From JACVRW01 sp963826165 (GTDB taxonomy: Bacteria; Actinomycetota; Thermoleophilia; Solirubrobacterales; Thermoleophilaceae), in assembly GCA_963826165.1 (NCBI GenBank), contig CAWGWC010000007.1, forward strand, positions 62,001 to 126,000: 64,000 bases of DNA, read 5' to 3'. The position numbers and the translations under genes were made by a program. Below, one piece after another: positions 57,758 to 64,000 of this stretch. The number at the start of each line of letters is the position of its first letter. Position 1 is the stretch's first letter. The notes under the pieces are model-generated. The model made no database searches, was not told where the DNA came from, and was given only the letters and a program-made list of their open reading frames with translations.

Positions 57758-59278
57758 GTGGCCGTTCCCGCCGCGCGTCTCGGCGCATTTCCCGGCCTGA
57801 CCGAGGCCAACCGCCGCTGGTGGACCCTGGCCGGCACCTGCATGGGCCTGTTCGTGCTCATGCTCGACTCGACGGTGATCAACGTCGCGCTGCCGGACAT
57901 CGCGCGCGACCTGGACGCCACCACCGCCGGCCTGCAGTGGGTGATGAACGGATACCTGTTGGTGCTCGCGGCCTTCGTGGTGAGCGCGGGGCGGGTGGGC
58001 GACATCCTCGGCCGCAGGCGGATGTTCGTGATCGGCATGGCGGCATTCGCGGGCGGGTCGGTGGTGGCGGCGTTGTCGGACTCCGAGGAGACGCTGGTCG
58101 CCGCACGCGTCATACAGGGCCTGGGCGGCTCGGCCCTGCTGGGCCTGTCGCTCGCGATCGTCTCGACCGTCTTTCCCCCGGGCGAGCGGGCCCGCGCGCT
58201 CGGCATCTGGGCCGGTGTGTCGGCGCTTGCGCTGGGTCTGGGACCGCTCGTCGGCGGTGCTCTGGTCGAGGCGGTCAGCTGGCGCTGGCTGTTCTGGGTG
58301 AACCTGCCCTTCTGCCTGCTCGGCGTGGTGCTCGTGCTCGCGTCCACCGCGGAGCAGCGCGACGAGACCGCCGCCCGCCGGATCGATGTTGCCGGCGTGA
58401 TCACGCTGGGTCTCGGGCTGGCCTCTGTCGTGATCGCCCTCGTGGAGGGCAAGGCGTGGGGTTGGGGCTCGGTGCCGACCCTCGGCGTCTTCGCCGCGGG
58501 CGTCGGGCTGCTGGTGGCCTTCTGGTTCATCGAGCACCGCGTCCGATGGCCGATCGTCGAGTTCGACCTGTTTCGCAACGGGCCGTACTTCGGAGCCAGC
58601 GCGGCCGGGTTCTGCCTCGTCGGCTGTTACTGGGCGCTGATGTTCCTCCAGCCGCAGTACCTGCAGACCGACCTCGGCCACGGCGCGCTGGAGGCGGGCG
58701 TGCTGATCCTCCCGGTGACGGCGCCGATGATCGCGATCTCCCCGCTGGGCGGACGGCTCATCGCGCGCTTCGGAGTCCGCCCGCTCATGACCTTCGGAAT
58801 GGCGCTCGGCACCGCCGGTCTGGTCGTGCTCGCGCAGGTCGAAACGTCGAGCGGCTACGGGCTGCTGTTCGCCGGCTACCTGCTGTTCGGACTCTCGCTC
58901 GGCTGCGTGTACGCGCCGATGTCGACCGCGGCGATGACGGCCATGCCGCAGGCCAAGGCCGGCATCGCCGCCGGCGTGCTGGCGATGAACCGCGTGCTGG
59001 CGGGCGCAATCACGCTCGCGGCGGCCGGTGCCATCTTCCAGGGCGTGCTCGACGACGACCTGCACGCAGACCGGGTCGAGTCAGCGGCGTTCGCCTCCGC
59101 CCTGTCGGCCTCGATGTGGCTGCTCGCGGGCGTGTGCGCGGTCGGCACCGTCCTCACGTGGGCGTTCGTGCGCTCGGGCGACGACGCCGCGGTTGCGCCC
59201 GAGCATCAGGCGCATCACCACTTCCACCTGCCGTGGATCGGCGGGGCTCAGCGCGCGGTCACGAAGCCCGGCGACTGA
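57758..59278 (+). CDS. DHA2-family (EmrB/QacA-type) drug:H+ antiporter
   Basis: A 506-residue, 14-helix MFS exporter. Motif D1/A are visible: LDSTVINVALPDIARDL and GRVGDILGRRRMFVIGM. Motif C is GVSALALGLGPLVGGALVE. The C-terminal cytoplasmic tail is His-rich (HQAHHHFHLPW). It pumps hydrophobic compounds outward. Its stop is adjacent to a convergent GT1 glycosyltransferase; export plus glycosylation is a common self-resistance pairing, although here they are on opposite strands. Confidence 0.92.
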   Translation: MAVPAARLGAFPGLTEANRRWWTLAGTCMGLFVLMLDSTVINVALPDIARDLDATTAGLQWVMNGYLLVLAAFVVSAGRVGDILGRRRMFVIGMAAFAGGSVVAALSDSEETLVAARVIQGLGGSALLGLSLAIVSTVFPPGERARALGIWAGVSALALGLGPLVGGALVEAVSWRWLFWVNLPFCLLGVVLVLASTAEQRDETAARRIDVAGVITLGLGLASVVIALVEGKAWGWGSVPTLGVFAAGVGLLVAFWFIEHRVRWPIVEFDLFRNGPYFGASAAGFCLVGCYWALMFLQPQYLQTDLGHGALEAGVLILPVTAPMIAISPLGGRLIARFGVRPLMTFGMALGTAGLVVLAQVETSSGYGLLFAGYLLFGLSLGCVYAPMSTAAMTAMPQAKAGIAAGVLAMNRVLAGAITLAAAGAIFQGVLDDDLHADRVESAAFASALSASMWLLAGVCAVGTVLTWAFVRSGDDAAVAPEHQAHHHFHLPWIGGAQRAVTKPGD

Positions 59279-59279
59279 C

Positions 59280-60437
59280 TCACGCGTTCGAGAGCGCGTC
59301 CGGCGCTTGCTCAATCGACGGCAGGCTCTCGATCTCATCGGCGATGGCACGCGCTCGGTCGCGGTAGCGCGCGTCGCTCAACAGCTCCTCGGCGGCCTGC
59401 GCGAGCCGGGGGAGCGACGCGGGTTCGTCGTCGAGCGCAATGGCAGCACCGAGCTCAGCCACCCGGCGTGCGTTGAAGGGCTGGTCGGCGAACAAGGGCA
59501 CGAGGGCCATCGGGACACCGGCGGCCAGCGCGCCGAGGGTCGAGCCCGCGCCGGCGTGTCCGACCATGACTGCGGTGTGCGGCATCAGATCGGCCTGTGA
59601 GACCCAGCGCTCCACGCGCACAGCGGGCGGCAGCGGACCCAGTTCGGCGGGATCGCGCTGGTTGCCGATGGTGACCAGCACGCGCGCCCCAGCCCCCTGC
59701 AGGGCCTCGACGGCGGCGCGGTAGAGGCCGGGGAAGTAGTTGCGCTCAGGCGACGGCACCTCTGTCCCGAACGACAGGTAGATCAGCGGCGCGGCCGGGT
59801 CGCCCCATCCATCGGGCGGTGAACCGGCCAACGGCACGGATGCTTGTCGAAAGCGCCGGACCTGCTCGGTCTCAGACGAGCGGGGACCGTCGAGGACAGC
59901 GGGCGCCATCGTGAGACAGAGCGAGTCCGCGGCATGGCCGGCCAGACCGGGAGCGATTCCGACCGTGGCGCCGAGCTCGTCGAGCGCCGGACCCGCGAGC
60001 GACAGCATCTGGCTTTCGAGCTCAGTCGAGAGTCCTATGCCCACCCGAGCGTGGCGAACACCGAGGCGCTGCGCGGCAACCAACGCCGAGAACTCGGCAC
60101 TCTCGCGCACGACCACGTCAGGACGCCACTCCTCGATCACGGCAAGCATGTCGTTGAGCGCCGCGCCCGCGTACGAACGGATGTAGAGCTCCGTCAGGGC
60201 GCGCGCCATTGCCTGCGTCGCGGACAGGCCCGCCTGGCCCGACTGAAAGCGGGCGAGCTCCTCATCGCCCGGCTCGGCGAGCGCCCGAAACGCCAGGTCC
60301 GCCCGCACTGCCGCCGGCCTGGCGCCCGCCTGACCCGCCACCAGCACGTCGTGGCCGGCGAGGCGCCAGGCCTCGGCGAAGGCAATCAGCGGGCGATAGT
60401 GACCCGCGTTGGCGGTGGTGGAGAAGAGGACGCGCAC
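59280..60437 (-). CDS. GT1-family glycosyltransferase (MGT/UGT type)
   Basis: A 385-residue GT-B enzyme modifying small molecules. It starts VRVLFSTTANAGHYRPLIAFAEAWRLAGHDVLVAG and has the C-terminal donor-binding signature (VRVERWVSQADLMPHTAVMVGHAGAGSTLGALAAGVPMALVPLFADQ, core HAGAGSTLGALAAGVP). The donor is probably a UDP- or dTDP-sugar; macrolide, flavonoid or lipid acceptors are all possible. GTG 60437 gives the conserved start; longer frames upstream run antisense to the methyltransferase. Confidence 0.9.
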   Translation of the reverse strand: MRVLFSTTANAGHYRPLIAFAEAWRLAGHDVLVAGQAGARPAAVRADLAFRALAEPGDEELARFQSGQAGLSATQAMARALTELYIRSYAGAALNDMLAVIEEWRPDVVVRESAEFSALVAAQRLGVRHARVGIGLSTELESQMLSLAGPALDELGATVGIAPGLAGHAADSLCLTMAPAVLDGPRSSETEQVRRFRQASVPLAGSPPDGWGDPAAPLIYLSFGTEVPSPERNYFPGLYRAAVEALQGAGARVLVTIGNQRDPAELGPLPPAVRVERWVSQADLMPHTAVMVGHAGAGSTLGALAAGVPMALVPLFADQPFNARRVAELGAAIALDDEPASLPRLAQAAEELLSDARYRDRARAIADEIESLPSIEQAPDALSNA

Positions 60438-60475
60438 GCCACGCCACGCTAGAAGGTCTGCGCACCCTGCGCTCG

Positions 60476-61318
60476 TCAGGAGGAAGCTGCCGGCTTGCGG
60501 GCCGACGCAAGCTTCACCGAGACGGGCAGCTCGAGCCGATCGCCCACCGCGTACTGCTGCACGATTCGATCGAAGGCGGCGCGAATCATGCGCTGCGTCT
60601 CGGTCGGCTGGCGGAGGATGAGCGCGGAGGTCCGGACCGTACCGCCAAGCAAGCCTCGCCAGAGGGCGTCCGGCGAGGCCTCGGTATGCATGAAGGTGAC
60701 GGTCCTCACCTCGGGGTCTTCGAAGTGTTGGCCACGCAGGAGGCGGGCGAATTCTGCGTCGTCGGAGAAACGAAAGATGGGCGGCCCCACAGGGATATCG
60801 GGCGGCGCGCCGGCTCCTGCCGCGGCAACGGCCTCGACCAGCACGCCGAGGAATCGCGCTCGCTCGGGAACGTCCCAGACCGTGAGCCCGAGCCGGCCGC
60901 CGGGGGCGAGTACGCGGGCGAACTCCGCCGCCGCCTGTTCGGGGCGGCCCAGATGCAACAGGACGAAGTTCCCGACCACCGCATCGAAGGACCCCTCGGA
61001 GAACGGGAGCGCTTCGGCGTTGCCGGAGCGGAACTCGATCTGCGGATGAAGCCGGCGAGCGAGCGAGATCATCGCGTCGGCGATGTCCACCCCGATGACC
61101 GACGCTCCCCGTTTGGCTGCCTCGGAAGCCACATAGCCCGGCCCGGAGGCGACGTCCAGTAGACGTGTGCCGCGACCTACCTCGGCAGCGTCGAGCAGTG
61201 GTTCGACGAGTCGCGTGGTGATCGGACCGAAGAACTCTTCGTACCCGGCGGCCTGTCTCTGCCAGCCCGTCGCCTCGAACGCGTTGAAGGCGTCCGCGTC
61301 GACTCTCGGCTCGGTCAT
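60476..61318 (-). CDS. Class I SAM-dependent methyltransferase
   Basis: A 280-residue methyltransferase: motif I LLDVASGPGYVASEAAKRGA, motif II VIGVDIADAM, and FDAVVGNFVLLHLGRPEQAA with the following VLAPGGRLGLTVWD. Upstream MTEPRVDADAFNAFEATGWQRQAAGYEEFF is typical of this subfamily. ATG 61318 is preferred; another ATG at 61357 is in frame. It is followed 38 bp later by the GT1 gene, so the two may act on the same small molecule. Confidence 0.88.
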   Translation of the reverse strand: MTEPRVDADAFNAFEATGWQRQAAGYEEFFGPITTRLVEPLLDAAEVGRGTRLLDVASGPGYVASEAAKRGASVIGVDIADAMISLARRLHPQIEFRSGNAEALPFSEGSFDAVVGNFVLLHLGRPEQAAAEFARVLAPGGRLGLTVWDVPERARFLGVLVEAVAAAGAGAPPDIPVGPPIFRFSDDAEFARLLRGQHFEDPEVRTVTFMHTEASPDALWRGLLGGTVRTSALILRQPTETQRMIRAAFDRIVQQYAVGDRLELPVSVKLASARKPAASS

Positions 61319-61429
61319 CGCCCATCCGATCCTACGTAGCTCCGGCAGGGCGGACAACGGTGGGCCGGGAAGGATCGAGCCCCGGCGGAGTCCTAGGGAT
61401 CAGACCGATCTCGTTCATCCGGAGGTTTC

Positions 61430-62474
61430 ATGTCGCGCTCCGCTCAGAAGATTGTCGCCACCGTCCTCACCGCAATCGCTGTTGGCATCGCGCCGGCCGC
61501 GGCCCAGGCCGCGGACAGCGAGCCGAGCAGAGCAGCCCCGGTGGTGGAGGAGTTGGCCACGTTCGCCGCGCCCGGCTGCGTCGGCGGCTGTGGCTCGGGC
61601 AGCACGATCGGCCCCGACAAGGCGCTGTACGTGACCGACGGTCCGGGAGGCCGCGTCCTGCGGGTCGATCCCGACACCGGGTCGGTCACGACCTTCGCGC
61701 GCGGTCTGCCTCCGGCGATCCCCGAGGTGGGCATCGGCGGAGCCATGGATGTCGCCTTCATCGGTCACACCGCGTACGTGCTCGTCACCCTCGTCGGGCC
61801 AGAATTCGGCCAGCCCGACGTGGTCAGCGGCATCTACCGGATCGCAAGGGACGGCACAGCGACGGATATCGCGGACATCGGCGCGTGGTCGATGGCGCAT
61901 CCTCCGGCGACGGACTTCTTCATCGCCGGCGGAGTCCAGTACGCGCTGCAGGAGTTCCGGGGAGAACTGCTGGTCAGCGACGGGCACCACAATCGCGTGC
62001 TGCGCGTGGGTCGAGGTGGCCACATCAGCCAGCGGATCGCGTTCGGCAACATCGTGCCCACCGGCCTCGAGGTCCAGGGCAAGAGCATCTACATGGGACA
62101 GGCCGGCCCCATCCCCCACCTCCCGCAGGACGGCAAGGTGGTGACGTTCACGCGGCGGTCGGCCGCTACGGAGTTGGCCTCCGGAGCCCCCCTGATCGTC
62201 GACGTGGAGCTCGGAGCTCGACTGCCGGCTGTACGCCCTGTCACAGGGGACCTGGGACCTGCCGCCAATCCCCGAGAACGAGGGGGCGCCGGCGTCCCCG
62301 GACACGGGACAGCTCCTGCGGATCAACAGGGACGGCAGCTTCGCCCCCGTGGTGGAAGGACTGGACCGGCCGACCTCGCTCGAGTTCATCGGCAAGACCG
62401 CCTTCGTCATCACGCTCACCGGCAAGGTCATCCGGATCGACGACGCGGGGCGGTCGCCCCACGGCTCCCGCTGA
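61430..62474 (+). pseudogene. ScyD/ScyE-family secreted beta-propeller protein, frameshifted
   Basis: Start ATG 61430 has a GGAGG site at 61421-61425. A signal peptide (IVATVLTAIAVGIAPAAAQA) is followed by propeller-like repeats (GSTIGPDKALYVTDGPGGRVLRVD, GIYRIARDGT, GHHNRVLRVGRGG, GLEVQGKSIYMGQ). The good frame breaks near 62213-62228, just after PLIVDVELG. It resumes one base out as RLYALSQGTWDLPPIPENEG and runs to LEFIGKTAFVITLTGKVIRI and a TGA at 62472. The continuous frame instead yields Arg-rich nonsense to 62485. One extra base explains it: a real disruption or a sequencing error. Confidence 0.8.
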
Positions 62475-62516
62475 CGTCTTCTTAGAGACAACCAATGGTC
62501 AGAGAGTGAGAGAACA

Positions 62517-63959
62517 ATGGAGATGAAGACCTTCATCGACGAGGCGGCGCTGACCGCCGGCGCGGTGGACGAGCTGAGGGCAGGGATTCGGGGGCGCGTG
62601 CTCACGCCGACCGAGCCCGGCTACGACGACATTCGTCCCGCCTTCAACGCCATGCATCAGGGCCGCCCCGCTGTCGTCGTCGGCTGCAGCGGCACGGCCG
62701 ACGTCGTCGCGGCCGTCAACTTCGCCCGCGACCGAGGCCTCGCGTTGGCCGTCCGCGGCGGCGGACACTCGATCGCCGGCCTGTCGACGATCGAGGGTGG
62801 GCTGCTGATCGACCTCGGAGAGATGAACGGTGTCCAGGTTGACACCGAGCGCCGGCTGGTCCACGTCCAGGGCGGCGCCGTTCTGGGCGACGTCGACCGC
62901 GAGACGCAGGCGTTCGGCCTCGTCGCGCCGAGCGGCGTCGTGTCCGACACCGGCGTCGCGGGTCTGACGCTCGGCGGAGGCTACGGCTGGCTGCGGCGCA
63001 GGTACGGGCTTGCGTGTGACGGCCTCGTGGAGGCCCAGGTCGTTTGTGCCGACGGGGAGGTGCTCACGGCGTCGGCGGACTCGAACCCGGACCTGTTCTG
63101 GGCGATCCGCGGTGGCGGCGGCAACTTCGGGATCGTCACCTCGTTCACGTTCCGGCTGCAGGAGCTCGGCCCGGAGGTGGCGTTCGCGGCGGTGATGTAC
63201 CCGATCGAGGAGGTCGGCGACGTGCTACGCAAGTGGCGCGACTACGTCGAGCAGGTCCCCAACGAGGTGACCTCCGTCTGCGTCACGACCACGTTCCCCG
63301 CCAATCCCGCGATGCCCGAGGCCGTGCATGACCGGCCGGTGGCGATCGTCGGTGGCGTTCACTCGGGTGACGTCGAGGAGGGCATGCGGGTGATGCAGCC
63401 CCTGCGGGAGCTGGGCACCGTCCTCTTCGACATGTCCGGCCCCACGCCGTTCGTGGGCGTGCAGTCGGGCTTCGATCCGCTCTTCCCGCGTAACCAGCTG
63501 CGCGCCTACTGGAAGGCGCTCTACCTGAAGGCCCTCGACGACGAGGCGATCAACATGATCGCCGCGCGCGCACAGAGCCGGCCGGCGCCGCCCACGCTGG
63601 TGAACACGTTCCACATGGGTGGGGCAATCGGCGACGTGGGACCCGAGGACAGCGCCTTCGCCGAGCGCTCGGCGCCCTACCTGATCTCGATCGACGGCCA
63701 GTGGACCGACGAGACCGACGATGACGCCAACGTCGACTGGGTGCGCTCGACGTTCGCCCAGCTCGAGGAGTTCGGGACGGGCAGCGTGTACCTCAACTTC
63801 ACCGGCCGAGCCGGCGAGGCCCCGAGCGCCGGCGTCGACAGCGCGTTCGGTCGCAACCTCCAGAGGCTGGCCGAGGTCAAGAAGGCCTATGACCCGGACA
63901 ACCTCTTCAACCTCAACGACAACATCGCACCGGATCGCTCGGGAGGCGGGCGCGGTTGA
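62517..63959 (+). CDS. FAD-linked oxidoreductase, berberine-bridge type
   Basis: A 480-residue vanillyl-alcohol-oxidase-fold flavoenzyme. The FAD-binding domain has LAVRGGGHSIAGLSTIEGG with the His that links FAD covalently, PSGVVSDTGVAGLTLGGGYGWLRRRYGLACD, and FWAIRGGGGNFGIVTSFTF. The second Cys link of BBE enzymes is not seen at its usual position (Val instead of Cys before the GVAGLTLGGG loop), so it is probably monocovalent. A BBE C-terminal segment ends YDPDNLFNLNDNIAP. The substrate is unknown; candidates are sugars, alkaloid-like or polyphenol compounds. Confidence 0.92.
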   Translation: MEMKTFIDEAALTAGAVDELRAGIRGRVLTPTEPGYDDIRPAFNAMHQGRPAVVVGCSGTADVVAAVNFARDRGLALAVRGGGHSIAGLSTIEGGLLIDLGEMNGVQVDTERRLVHVQGGAVLGDVDRETQAFGLVAPSGVVSDTGVAGLTLGGGYGWLRRRYGLACDGLVEAQVVCADGEVLTASADSNPDLFWAIRGGGGNFGIVTSFTFRLQELGPEVAFAAVMYPIEEVGDVLRKWRDYVEQVPNEVTSVCVTTTFPANPAMPEAVHDRPVAIVGGVHSGDVEEGMRVMQPLRELGTVLFDMSGPTPFVGVQSGFDPLFPRNQLRAYWKALYLKALDDEAINMIAARAQSRPAPPTLVNTFHMGGAIGDVGPEDSAFAERSAPYLISIDGQWTDETDDDANVDWVRSTFAQLEEFGTGSVYLNFTGRAGEAPSAGVDSAFGRNLQRLAEVKKAYDPDNLFNLNDNIAPDRSGGGRG

Positions 63960-63988
63960 GCCCATCCGTGGTCTTGTAGCTTGCGAGG

Positions 63989-64000
63989 ATGGCGACGACG
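63989..64000 (+). CDS. Possible start of a further gene, cut by window edge
   Basis: ATG GCG ACG ACG follows a GCGAGG-like site. Only four codons are visible, so the call rests on spacing after the preceding stop and nothing about the product can be said. Confidence 0.2.

Noticed and set aside
59280..61325. A 681-codon frame apparently joining a methyltransferase region to the glycosyltransferase
   Set aside because: The first 296 codons are a shadow frame of the methyltransferase gene. The glycosyltransferase begins at GTG 60437.

Overview
This is a 64 kb chromosomal stretch of a very GC-rich actinobacterium, most likely of class Thermoleophilia (Solirubrobacterales-like). That placement is inferred from gene content, not from a marker-gene tree: a transaldolase/phosphoglucose-isomerase fusion with OpcA in a pentose-phosphate operon, a caa3-type oxidase operon with lineage-typical small membrane subunits, and dense gene packing with ATGA/GTGA overlaps. 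No tRNA, rRNA, CRISPR array, transposase or prophage was seen. The window is core chromosome with accessory islands.

Layout. (1) 1-9825, minus: an almost gap-free central-carbon operon, ROK glucokinase > transketolase > transaldolase-Pgi fusion > 6-phosphogluconate dehydrogenase > G6P dehydrogenase > OpcA > 6-phosphogluconolactonase (cut by the window edge). A second ROK kinase diverges at 9869. (2) 10869-16654: the most unusual block. Four coupled minus-strand genes (metzincin-type metalloprotease, small beta-sandwich protein, endonuclease/exonuclease/phosphatase-fold nuclease, patatin-like lipase) diverge from a SARP/BTAD activator. The shared control region holds GTCACC-type repeats phased at 11 bp, the arrangement SARP activators bind. 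(3) 16563-25514: mixed genes, including a zinc anti-sigma factor with no sigma partner beside a monothiol DsbA-like protein, an ACC deaminase coupled to a VOC protein, a cation/proton antiporter, a MepA murein endopeptidase and a cytochrome-oxidase subunit-IV-like protein. (4) 26090-32474: caa3 oxidase operon (CoxB with fused cytochrome c, CoxA of the YSHPxVY type, a tandem stress-protein-like gene, CoxC, a 36-residue membrane peptide), inositol monophosphatase, then a repeat-rich gap and a diheme cytochrome c lipoprotein. (5) 32471-41878: glycosyltransferase, STAS protein, infA/csp, enoyl-CoA hydratase family, HIT, CorA, CCA-type nucleotidyltransferase, alanine racemase, CBS protein. (6) 41914-49947: NAD(P)HX repair enzyme, aldo/keto reductase plus TetR with a visible operator, then acpS-glmS-glmM-rpsI-rplM, where ribosomal protein S9 carries an acidic extension of about 174 residues. 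(7) 50078-51473: a c-di-AMP (ydaO-type) riboswitch in front of an M23 peptidase. (8) 51470-64000: accessory enzymes (methyltransferases, VOC, cupin, DUF899, DUF1428, Tat-exported intradiol dioxygenase, DHA2 exporter, GT1 glycosyltransferase, a frameshifted ScyD/ScyE-like gene and a berberine-bridge-type oxidoreductase).

How it works together: the left part feeds glucose through the oxidative and non-oxidative pentose-phosphate pathways. The middle carries aerobic respiration. The acpS/glmS/glmM/alr genes plus the M23 and MepA peptidases serve envelope synthesis and remodelling, with c-di-AMP control of the M23 gene. The SARP-controlled protease/nuclease/lipase cassette is the best candidate here for an undescribed system: three macromolecule-degrading activities without classical signal peptides under one dedicated activator.
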